Source: Bryobacterales bacterium (GTDB lineage: Bacteria > Acidobacteriota > Terriglobia > Bryobacterales > UBA6623). Taken from it: a DNA stretch of 64,000 nt. The DNA lies in NCBI GenBank assembly GCA_022826925.1, contig JAJDTX010000130.1, positions 1 through 64,000 of the forward strand, in the 5' to 3' direction. This document shows, in pieces, positions 9,025-16,526 of this stretch (its first letter is position 1; every line of letters starts with the position of its first letter). The translations under genes and the position numbers were made by a program. The notes beneath the pieces were generated by a model. That model was not told the DNA's origin, did no database searches, and saw nothing but the letters and a program-made list of their open reading frames with translations.

Positions 9025-9575
9025 CGTATCTGGTCAATCTGGGTGCCTTTCAGGCGACGTGGCTGGTGACCGTCTTTGCGGCCGCCGAAGGAAGGCTGTG
9101 GCCCGGCGCATCGGTGCTCGCGTGCTCCGTCGCGGCGCAGTCGGCCCGACGACTGAACGTCAGGCTGCCGGGCCTTGGCTTGCTCGCCGGCACCGCAGCG
9201 ATCGGATTGTGCAGTGATTCCGCGCTCTGGAGGCTAGGCTGGATCAGCTTCCCAGAGCACGCACAAATCGGCTGGCCAGTCCCGGTGTGGATGAGTGTCC
9301 TGTGGGTCAACTTTGCGACGACTCTGGACGAGTCGTTGGCATGGGCAGGCAAACGTCCCTTGCTTGCAGCGGCTCTAGGAGCTGTGGGCGGCCCGCTCTC
9401 CTACCTGTCCGGCGAGTATGTCGGCGCGCTGACTGTCGGCCCGCGGGCGGGAGCGGTGTTGGCGCTGGCCGGCTTGTGGGCCATGGCGATTCCGCTTCTC
9501 GCCTGGATCGCGAAATCTTTGCGGGGCTCTGGCCATGCCGGAGCCCCTTCCGCTGTCAAGGGAGGCCCCTCGTGA
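9021..9575 (+). CDS. DUF2878 family membrane protein
   Basis: This is a 184-residue protein with about five or six hydrophobic helices, starting with GTG in a 4-bp GTGA overlap. The opening YLVNLGAFQATWLVTVFAA and the WVNFATTLDESLAW block fit DUF2878, a family known mainly from clusters with DUF1365, DUF1295 and CFA-like methyltransferases. It has no known activity. Its membrane location suits handling of lipid substrates next to the other members of the operon. Confidence 0.8.
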   Translation: MTYLVNLGAFQATWLVTVFAAAEGRLWPGASVLACSVAAQSARRLNVRLPGLGLLAGTAAIGLCSDSALWRLGWISFPEHAQIGWPVPVWMSVLWVNFATTLDESLAWAGKRPLLAAALGAVGGPLSYLSGEYVGALTVGPRAGAVLALAGLWAMAIPLLAWIAKSLRGSGHAGAPSAVKGGPS

Positions 9576-10357
9576 CTCCCTTGACACTCTGGTCGCTGGG
9601 CTGGGCTGGTATCGCGGCGGCGATGGCAGCGCTTTGGGCAGTCCAGCGCAGATCGGGCAGAGCCGACGTTGTGGACCTTGCGTGGACGATGGGAACGGGC
9701 GGGCTCTCCGTCTTCTACGCCATAACCGGCGATGGAGACCCTTCTCGCCGCGCCCTAGTCGCCTTGCTCGGCGCAGCCTGGTCCGGGCGTCTCGGATGGC
9801 ACTTGGCCGCTAGGATCCGCAGGTCTCCCGAGGACGGCAGATACGCCCGCTTGCGCACCGGCCGCGACGAGTCCGTCCAAGGTTGGCTGTTCGGGTTCTT
9901 CCAAGCTCAGGGGTTCCTCTGCGCCTTGTTTGCCATTCCGGCACTCGTAGCAGCCGGAAACCCAACCTCCGTTGGTTGGCTCGATGCGCTGGGATGCGCC
10001 ATCTGGATTACAGCAGTCACGGGCGAGGGTATCGCCGACCTCCAACTGGACCGCTTTCGCAGGGACCCGGCCAACCGGGCCGAGGTTTGTCGCAACGGCC
10101 TATGGAGGTACTCCCGGCACCCGAACTATTTCTTCGAATGGATTCATTGGTGGAGTTACGTCTGCATGGGGTGGGGGGCGCGTTTCGGCTGGGCGACGCT
10201 AGTCGGGCCAGCTGCGATGCTGTTCCTCATCTTCAAGGTCACCGGCCTGCCACCCACCGAAGCCCAAGCGCTGTCGAAGCGGGGGCAGGCGTACCGGCAG
10301 TACCAGAGCGAGGTCAGCCCCTTCTTCCCGTGGTATCCAAGAGGCGGCACGGGATGA
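9572..10357 (+). CDS. DUF1295 (steroid 5-alpha-reductase-like) membrane protein
   Basis: This 261-residue polytopic membrane protein has the C-terminal signature GLWRYSRHPNYFFEW of the DUF1295/steroid 5-alpha-reductase and isoprenylcysteine methyltransferase superfamily. The N-terminal half carries several hydrophobic helices and the conserved RADVVDLAWTMG motif. NAD(P)H-dependent reduction of a lipid double bond is the activity suggested by the family, but it is unproven for DUF1295. It begins with GTG in a 4-bp overlap with DUF2878 and ends in a 4-bp overlap with the second CFA-like gene. Confidence 0.88.
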   Translation: MTPLTLWSLGWAGIAAAMAALWAVQRRSGRADVVDLAWTMGTGGLSVFYAITGDGDPSRRALVALLGAAWSGRLGWHLAARIRRSPEDGRYARLRTGRDESVQGWLFGFFQAQGFLCALFAIPALVAAGNPTSVGWLDALGCAIWITAVTGEGIADLQLDRFRRDPANRAEVCRNGLWRYSRHPNYFFEWIHWWSYVCMGWGARFGWATLVGPAAMLFLIFKVTGLPPTEAQALSKRGQAYRQYQSEVSPFFPWYPRGGTG

Positions 10358-11403
10358 ACGAGGCGCTGTTGTCCATGGCGCTGGAAGCAGCCGAACGAGG
10401 CAACTTGCCGGATTCTCTGATCCGGTCGGGCATCCGCCTGCTTTGTGCGCAGCGCTTGCGCGAGGAGGCTCGGCTGCTGGCTAGCCAGCAGCCTGATCGG
10501 CCCGATCGAGACGCGGTGGTGGCTCCTGTTCCCGAACTCGCCAACCAGCAGCACTACGAAGTTCCGCCCGCCTTCTTCCAGATAGTGCTCGGCCCTGCGC
10601 TCAAGTACAGTTGCTGCCACTGGGGCAACGCGGTCAACGATCTTGATGAGGCTGAGCGTGCGGCGCTCAGCGCAACCTGCCAACACGCCGAACTCGAGAA
10701 CGGTCAGGAAGTGCTGGAACTAGGCTGTGGCTGGGGGTCGCTAGCGCTATGGATCGCCGAGCACTATCCCCGGAGCAGCGTGTGGGCCGTTTCCAACTCG
10801 CACTCCCAGCGCGAATTCATATTGGAGCGTGCGAGGCAACGCGGCCTCGCGAACCTGAAAGCCATGACCACGGACATGAACGTCTTCGAGCCCGGGCGGT
10901 CATTCGACCGGGTCGTTTCGGTCGAGATGTTCGAGCACATGCGAAATCACGGCGAACTCATGAAGAGGATCGCCAGCTGGCTCAGGCCCGGCGGCAAGCT
11001 CTTCGTCCACCTCTTCTGCCACCGGGAATATAGCTACAGCTTCGAGACAGAGGGAGCGTCAAACTGGCTCGGGCGCTACTTCTTCACCGGCGGTCTGATG
11101 CCGAGCGAAGCACTATTACCTAGCTGCCAAGATCAGCTGGACCTACAGTGCCAATGGAGGTGGAACGGGACGCATTACCAGCGCACCGCATCAGCATGGC
11201 TGGAGAACCTAGATCGGGGGCACGACCGAGCGCTGCCAATCCTCCGTCAAGTGTACGGGGAACGCGCCGCCGAGCGCTGGTTCGGCAGATGGCGGCTGTT
11301 CTTTCTGGCGTGCGCTGGACTCTGGGGATACCGCAACGGGTCGGAATGGGGCGTGGCGCACTACTTGTTCGAAAAGCCCTTGGCGGGAGAACTCGCAGCA
11401 TGA
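10354..11403 (+). CDS. CFA-synthase-like SAM methyltransferase (copy 2)
   Basis: This 349-residue methyltransferase differs strongly from copy 1 in the same operon. The SAM motif is VLELGCGWGSLALWIAEHYP and the active-site-region blocks LKYSCCHWG and VSVEMFEHMRNH are present, while the C-terminal half (FFTGGLMPSEALLP, HYQRTASAWLENLD) resembles the subgroup that includes coclaurine N-methyltransferase-like enzymes. It probably methylates a second position or a different lipid intermediate. The ATG sits in a 4-bp overlap with DUF1295, so it is the seventh coupled gene of the operon; 55 bp then separate it from the regulator. Confidence 0.88.
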   Translation: MNEALLSMALEAAERGNLPDSLIRSGIRLLCAQRLREEARLLASQQPDRPDRDAVVAPVPELANQQHYEVPPAFFQIVLGPALKYSCCHWGNAVNDLDEAERAALSATCQHAELENGQEVLELGCGWGSLALWIAEHYPRSSVWAVSNSHSQREFILERARQRGLANLKAMTTDMNVFEPGRSFDRVVSVEMFEHMRNHGELMKRIASWLRPGGKLFVHLFCHREYSYSFETEGASNWLGRYFFTGGLMPSEALLPSCQDQLDLQCQWRWNGTHYQRTASAWLENLDRGHDRALPILRQVYGERAAERWFGRWRLFFLACAGLWGYRNGSEWGVAHYLFEKPLAGELAA

Positions 11404-11424
11404 GCCTCCTCCGGCGAGACTAGC

Positions 11425-11450
11425 ATGGAGGGGAAGAGCTCAGCCTCCAT
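11425..11450. promoter_or_regulatory. Inverted repeat before merR-type gene
   Basis: ATGGAGG (11425-11431) and CCTCCAT (11444-11450) form a perfect 7-bp inverted repeat with a 12-base spacer in the 55-bp gap before the regulator gene. It could be an operator for autoregulation or an mRNA hairpin that masks a ribosome binding site. The evidence is positional only. Confidence 0.3.
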
Positions 11451-11458
11451 TCGGCGAG

Positions 11459-12487
11459 ATGACTGACAACGCCATGAGTCCCACCCCGCCCTACAAGATG
11501 GGGACAATCGTGCGACTCACCTCATTCGCCCCTCAGCGCCTAAGGGCTTGGGAGCATCGCTACGACTTGCTCCGTCCTTGCCGAGGTGAAGGAGGGCACC
11601 GGCTGTATAGCGAAGAGGACCTGCGCGTGCTGTGCGCGGTGCGCGAGTTTCTCGGCACGGGCCGCACGATCGGCGAGATCAATAGGATCGGCCGGGATGC
11701 AATTCTCGACGGGACTGCTCGACCACGCGGAGGACGCACGAGGACAACTGCCGCATTTCAGCGGGTCGCCGCAGAAGACATTCCACTAAAGGCAGATACG
11801 TTGGTGAGCCGCCTCGTCAAGGCGACCCTCGCCATGGACGAGTCGGAGCTGCAGCGAGTCCTAGATCAGGCCTTTTCCACATTGTCGGCAGAAGTCGCAA
11901 TCGATCGAGTCATTGCTGCGTCGTTGCGACGCATCGGAAACCTGTGGGCCGGTGGCCTATGCACGATTTCGAGTGAGCACCTCGCCACGAGGATCTTCAC
12001 TCATCGAGTTCGAACGCTGTTCGAGCAGGAAGCCTCGGCGAATCTCTCCCGCAAGCCGAGGTTTCTGTGCGGCTGTTTTCCTCAAGAACGGCACGAACTA
12101 GGAATTCTGGCGCTCAGCTATTCCCTGGCCCTAAGGAAAGCGCGCGTGACGGTGCTGGGTTCCGAGGTGCCCCTGCCCGACCTTGAGCGAGCTTGTCGGG
12201 CCACCGCACCCGAAGCGGTGCTACTTTCCGTCTCGGACGATGCGCTCTATTTCGAGCACAAGGCCGAGCTACTCGAACTTAGCAGCCGAATTGGCCTGCA
12301 TACAAGAATCGTGCTTGGCGGCGCTGGTATCCCGGCTGGGGACACAGATCTTTCCGGCGCCGGAGTGACGGTCATTGCGTGCTCGGATTCTCTCGGGCAA
12401 ACTGCGGAATCGCTGCTGGCTGACATCCGAGGCCACGCTGCCAGCGCACGAAAGCCTAAGTCGAAGAGGCGTCAGCTTGGCCCTTGA
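11459..12487 (+). CDS. MerR-family cobalamin-binding regulator, CarH/LitR type
   Basis: This 342-residue regulator has an N-terminal MerR helix-turn-helix (residues 13-60: MGTIVRLTSF, LRAWEHRYDLLRP, GGHRLYSEEDL), a helical linker domain and a C-terminal B12-binding domain. Trp163, nine residues and Glu173-His174 reproduce the W-x9-EH signature that caps adenosylcobalamin in CarH. ERHELG with His212 matches the lower cobalt ligand site, and LGSEVPL and VLLS follow the usual Rossmann-like pattern. Known relatives bind adenosylcobalamin in the dark, repress as tetramers and release DNA on illumination. It is likely to control the upstream lipid operon. Start at 11459; Met6 at 11474 is possible. 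Confidence 0.9.
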   Translation: MTDNAMSPTPPYKMGTIVRLTSFAPQRLRAWEHRYDLLRPCRGEGGHRLYSEEDLRVLCAVREFLGTGRTIGEINRIGRDAILDGTARPRGGRTRTTAAFQRVAAEDIPLKADTLVSRLVKATLAMDESELQRVLDQAFSTLSAEVAIDRVIAASLRRIGNLWAGGLCTISSEHLATRIFTHRVRTLFEQEASANLSRKPRFLCGCFPQERHELGILALSYSLALRKARVTVLGSEVPLPDLERACRATAPEAVLLSVSDDALYFEHKAELLELSSRIGLHTRIVLGGAGIPAGDTDLSGAGVTVIACSDSLGQTAESLLADIRGHAASARKPKSKRRQLGP

Positions 12488-13120
12488 GAGCCGCACGCTC
12501 AGCGGCATTGTGTGCCAGTTGCGCATCTGGCAGTGCTGATCCGGGACTCAAGATGAAGGGGTTGTCGCCCATGCCTGCGACCGTCGGCTGCGCGGGGCAG
12601 CGCGGCGTCTGGGCCGGCGGAAGCCGAGCAAGCTCCGGGGGCAGTCATGGATCGGGAACGAGCGGAAGCTGCCCGCCCGGCCTTGCACGTGCACCAAACG
12701 GGGTATCCGGGCGAAGAAATGAAGGCGCACGAGAGCGAACCGCAGACGGTGGCGGCTGGAATTTGCCGCGCAACAATTCGGCACGAACGCTTGAGTGCGT
12801 GACTGCGGGCTTCACGATCCCGGTCGGGTGGCCTCCATGCATGACTTGGAGCCAGCCGCCGAATCGGTTTGCCATGCCAGCGGCAATAGGGAACAGCTGC
12901 GAGTTGCCGTTCCAGGCTCTCCTGCTCACGCCATTTGGAGCGTTCGCCTGCCAGTCTGACCGTCAATGGCACGCCACTCGTCAATGCCGAGTCGAGCTTG
13001 CTCCGGCTGCGTTATCCGAACGCCGTCGTGCTGCGAGCGATTTTCGAGGGGGTGCTGCGAGCTGGAGCGTGCCAACCGTCGATTGCATAAGGCCCGACTC
13101 GTACACGGAGAACCCTTGGC
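12488..13120. other. 633-bp gap, no gene recognised
   Basis: Open frames on both strands here have odd composition (Cys, Ser and Arg rich) and no family I recognise. A plus-strand frame at about 12930-13090 (TVNGTPLVNAESSLLRLRYP) has more normal amino-acid usage but no start. The region may be a decayed gene. No tRNA, hairpin array or strong promoter was found, though the promoter of the antiporter gene must lie in it. Confidence 0.5.
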
Positions 13121-14734
13121 ATGATGGATTTTGAGTGGATCGCTATCGCGTTGGGAGACGTGGTCTGGATCGCAGTAGCGTTCGCGCTGGGGCTGCTGTC
13201 CAAGACTGTCGGCCTGCCCCCTCTAGTCGGCTTCCTGGCCGCGGGCTTCGTTCTCAACCTGTGTGGAATCGCCAGCGGGGAAATGCTACAGAAGCTGTCC
13301 GACCTAGGCATCACCCTCTTGCTGTTCATCGTTGGCCTCAAGCTCAATCTCCGAACGTTGGCGCGACCGCAGGTCTGGGCTGTCGCCGGGCTGCATATGT
13401 CGATTTTCGTTGTAGCGTTCGGACTGGCCATCTGGTTGTTGGCGCTTCAGGGAACATCTTTCCTGGTCGGCGTTGATCTTTCCCGATCTCTGCTGATCGC
13501 GCTTGCATTCAGCTTTTCCAGCACCGTGTTCGTCTTGAAGGTGCTGGAAGAGAAAGGGGAAACGGCCTCGCTGCATGGCCGAATCGCGGTCGGGATTCTG
13601 ATCGTCCAAGACTTGGCCGCCGTCGTTTTCCTGGCAATATCGGCGCGAAGCTGGCCGACGAGCTGGGCGCTACTGGTGCCGCTCCTTGTTCCGCTTCGGC
13701 CGGTGCTAACGCTAGTGCTTCATCGCGTCGGCCACGGTGAGCTGATGGTCCTCTACGGCTTCGTGCTAGCTTTGGGCGGCGCGGAGATATTCGAGCTTGT
13801 CGGCTTGAAGGGTGACTTGGGCGCTCTCGTTCTGGGCGTTCTGATCGGCGGGCACGGCAGAGCCGACGAAATGGCGAAGACCATGCTCGGCTTCAAGGAC
13901 CTGTTCCTGCTCGGCTTCTTCCTGTCCATCGGACTGTCCGGTCCGCTAACCACAGAGGCGGCTTTGATAGGGGCCGCCATCACGCCGTTCGTATTTCTCA
14001 AGTCGGCGCTCTTCTTCGGCCTGCTGACGGGATTCAAGCTAAGGGCCCGAACCTCGTTGCTGGCATCATTGAACCTGACCAACTTCAGCGAATTCGGACT
14101 CATCGTAGCGGCTATCGGCGTCGCAAATGACTGGGTCGATGGTCGTTGGTTGATCATCCTCGCAGTCGCGCTGTCCCTGTCGTGCGGCATATCAGCGGGC
14201 CTGAATGTCGCCGCCCAACGGCTCTACACCCGCTATCGGACAGCGTGGAAACGCTTGGAACGAACGGAACGGGTGGCCGACGACCGGCCGCTCGACATCG
14301 GACGTGCGACAGCGGCCATCATCGGCATGGGTCCCGTCGGCACTGCGGCCTACGACGACATGCGTCAGATGCAAAGCGGAGCAGTCGTCGGCATCGACAT
14401 TGATCCGATAACCGTGCAACGCCAGCAGGCGGCTGGCCGCAACGTGCTGCTCGGAGATCCCAGCGACGCAGACTTCTGGGGTCGCGTGCAAGCCCGCCAC
14501 AGGCTAGAACTGGTGATGCTGGCTCTGCCGAACGTATCCGCCGGCCTAGCCGTTCTCGACGAGCTCAAAGCGGCCTCATTCGATGGCTTGGTTGCAGCCA
14601 CTGCTAGGTTCCCGGATGAGATCGAGCTACTGAAAAAGGCCGGCGCGTCGACCGTGTTCAACGTTTACGCGGAGGCAGGCTCAGGGTTTGCCGCACATGT
14701 CAAGGATCGGCGAAAGCCCCCTCGCCGGAAATGA
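13121..14734 (+). CDS. CPA2 cation/proton antiporter with TrkA-N domain
   Basis: This 537-residue protein is a KefB/YbaL-like monovalent cation/H+ antiporter. About 380 residues form 11-13 membrane helices with the family patterns GLPPLVGFLAAGFVLN, LLLFIVGLKLNL and LVGLKGDLGALVLG. The C-terminal cytoplasmic part is an RCK/TrkA-N nucleotide-binding domain (IIGMGPVGTAAYDDM, then acidic VVGIDIDP). Such proteins export K+ or Na+ in exchange for protons, gated by nucleotide or thiol ligands. ATG codons at 13121 and 13124 are both possible. It runs toward the CRTAC1 gene and the two are convergent. Confidence 0.92.
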   Translation: MMDFEWIAIALGDVVWIAVAFALGLLSKTVGLPPLVGFLAAGFVLNLCGIASGEMLQKLSDLGITLLLFIVGLKLNLRTLARPQVWAVAGLHMSIFVVAFGLAIWLLALQGTSFLVGVDLSRSLLIALAFSFSSTVFVLKVLEEKGETASLHGRIAVGILIVQDLAAVVFLAISARSWPTSWALLVPLLVPLRPVLTLVLHRVGHGELMVLYGFVLALGGAEIFELVGLKGDLGALVLGVLIGGHGRADEMAKTMLGFKDLFLLGFFLSIGLSGPLTTEAALIGAAITPFVFLKSALFFGLLTGFKLRARTSLLASLNLTNFSEFGLIVAAIGVANDWVDGRWLIILAVALSLSCGISAGLNVAAQRLYTRYRTAWKRLERTERVADDRPLDIGRATAAIIGMGPVGTAAYDDMRQMQSGAVVGIDIDPITVQRQQAAGRNVLLGDPSDADFWGRVQARHRLELVMLALPNVSAGLAVLDELKAASFDGLVAATARFPDEIELLKKAGASTVFNVYAEAGSGFAAHVKDRRKPPRRK

Positions 14735-14756
14735 TCAGGCGTTCGCTCCATGCGCG

Positions 14757-15086
14757 TTACCGACAGCAGCGTGGTCCGACACTGCCAATTGCCCGCGCGC
14801 GCGGATCGCCCGACTCCACTGTGGATCTTCAGCGCAGTGCCGTCACCCCAAGTTCTGACGATCAAGGCACCTGCTCGGGCTCGCGCACTTCTAATACCTG
14901 GTTTACCGAAACGCGTCCGAGATCTTGAACAGTGCCGCCGGGCCACGTGACCTGCACGGCAATATCTTCGGATGCCCCGAGGCCGAAATGCACCCCGTCA
15001 TGGCTAGACGAAGCGTAGCCGACCGCACTGGTCATCACGTTGGCCTGCCGACCTGCGCGGACCGTCGCGCCGATCCCGTCGCGGTT
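14757..15086. repeat. 330-bp duplicated segment, copy B
   Basis: This is the partner of 444-773. It includes the last ~225 bp of the CRTAC1 gene and ~105 bp of its 3' flank, extending to within 23 bp of the antiporter stop. In both copies a minus-strand frame overlapping the stop region keeps GTALKIHSG and WQCRTTLLSV in register through two compensating indels, which may be chance or a small dispersed coding or structural repeat. Confidence 0.85.
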
Positions 15087-16526
15087 GGACTTCCTCCCCA
15101 CGAGCCGGACATTCAGCCACGCTTGCTCTCGCGGGCTGGTGTTGTGCCATAACTCGGCCGCCCCACCCAGCGAAGACACCACCACGTCGACGCGGCCATC
15201 GCGGTCGAAATCCGCGAACGCACAGCCGCGGTGGGCCCTTGTCGTGCTCGCGAAGGCCTCGCCGGCGGCAGCCGTGACCTCCTCGAACGACCCGTCCGCA
15301 CGATTGGCGTACACGCTGTTGGTCTCGCGATACGGCGTCGTGGGCTCGAACTCGCGGATGATGTCGTTGACGTGGGAGTTGGCCGTGAACAGATCCTTCC
15401 AGCCATCGTTGTCGAAGTCGTACAGGCCGTTGCCCCAGCCGCTGTGGCGGTTGGAATACAGCGCCAAGCCGGACGGGCCGGTCACGTCCTCAAAGAAGCC
15501 GTCACCGAAGTTACGGAAGAGCGGGAACGTCTCGGCGATCAAGGCGGTGACCGCCACGTCCGGCAAGCCATCGTTGTCGTAATCGCGGAAATCGACGCCC
15601 ATGCTCGCCACGGGGTCGCCATGTTGCAGCAGAGCCGTGCCCGAGAACAGCCCCGCTTCTTCGAAGCTCTCTCCGGCCTGATTGAGGAACAGAAAGTTCG
15701 GCAGGTTGTCATTCGTGACCAACGCGTCAGTCCAGCCGTCGCCGTTGGCGTCAGCGAATGCCACGCTCATGCCGCGCCCGGAATGGTCGCTGACCCCAGT
15801 CGCCGCACTCACGTCCCGGAACGTGCCGTCACCGAGGTTGCGATACAGCCGATTCGGTGTCGGAGTCAGCTGCATCGGGTCGCAGTAGGCGCGGAGCCCG
15901 CGCCTCTCGTCGCCGCAGTATGTGTCGAAATCCAAGCTCCAGTTCGCATAGTTGACCACGAACAGATCAAGGTGCCCGTCGGCGTCGTAGTCGAACCACC
16001 CAGCAGCCACGGACCACTGGCCGCCTTGCAGGCCGGAGTCCGCGGTGACATCCTCGAAGACGCCATCGCCTCCATTGCGCAGCAGGGTTAGGCGAAAGAC
16101 TCCGGCCACCAGCAAGTCGACATCGCCATCGTTGTCGTAGTCGGCCGCAGCCACGCCCGTGTCATATCCGGTACCCGCAACGCCAGCCTCGGCGGTGACA
16201 TCGCTGAAGCGCAGTTCGCCATCGTTGCGATACAGGCGGTTCCAATACTCCGGCGCTACCTTGCTCAATGATGGGATCGCCGCGCCGTTGGTGAAGTAGA
16301 TGTCCGGCAGGCCATCGCCGTCGTAGTCGAAGATGGCCACACCGCCCGCCATCGTCTCGATCATGTGCTTTTCGGGCGTGGGGTGGTTGTGCAGCACGAA
16401 GTCGACCCCCGCCGATCCCGCGACATCGCGGAATTGGATTTCGCCGGGCGCACCGTGCAGCATCACCGCCGCAACCAGCAGGCTTGCGAGCGTCAGAGAG
16501 GTCCGGGCTACTCGCTCTTGATCCAT
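14862..16526 (-). CDS. Exported FG-GAP/ASPIC-UnbV (CRTAC1-like) protein
   Basis: This 554-residue protein has a signal peptide (ends near MLHGAPG), then repeated FG-GAP/VCBS calcium-type loops such as DYDGDGLPD, DYDNDGDVD, DYDADGHLD, DYDNDGLPD, DFDNDGWKD and DFDRDGRVD, predicted to form a beta-propeller. The C-terminus is the ASPIC/UnbV domain (AWLNVRLVG, RKSNRDGIGA, QVTWPGG). Proteins of this kind are abundant in Acidobacteriota beside TPR proteins and large TonB receptors; their function is not settled, with surface binding suspected. It overlaps the upstream TPR gene by 19 bp, so the two are coupled. Its 3' end is duplicated at 444-773. Confidence 0.92.
   Translation of the reverse strand: MDQERVARTSLTLASLLVAAVMLHGAPGEIQFRDVAGSAGVDFVLHNHPTPEKHMIETMAGGVAIFDYDGDGLPDIYFTNGAAIPSLSKVAPEYWNRLYRNDGELRFSDVTAEAGVAGTGYDTGVAAADYDNDGDVDLLVAGVFRLTLLRNGGDGVFEDVTADSGLQGGQWSVAAGWFDYDADGHLDLFVVNYANWSLDFDTYCGDERRGLRAYCDPMQLTPTPNRLYRNLGDGTFRDVSAATGVSDHSGRGMSVAFADANGDGWTDALVTNDNLPNFLFLNQAGESFEEAGLFSGTALLQHGDPVASMGVDFRDYDNDGLPDVAVTALIAETFPLFRNFGDGFFEDVTGPSGLALYSNRHSGWGNGLYDFDNDGWKDLFTANSHVNDIIREFEPTTPYRETNSVYANRADGSFEEVTAAAGEAFASTTRAHRGCAFADFDRDGRVDVVVSSLGGAAELWHNTSPREQAWLNVRLVGRKSNRDGIGATVRAGRQANVMTSAVGYASSSHDGVHFGLGASEDIAVQVTWPGGTVQDLGRVSVNQVLEVREPEQVP

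Noticed and set aside
12484-13134. 216-codon plus-strand open frame
   Set aside because: Ser/Cys/Gly-rich composition, no family, and it overlaps the start of the antiporter in another frame. Treated as non-coding.
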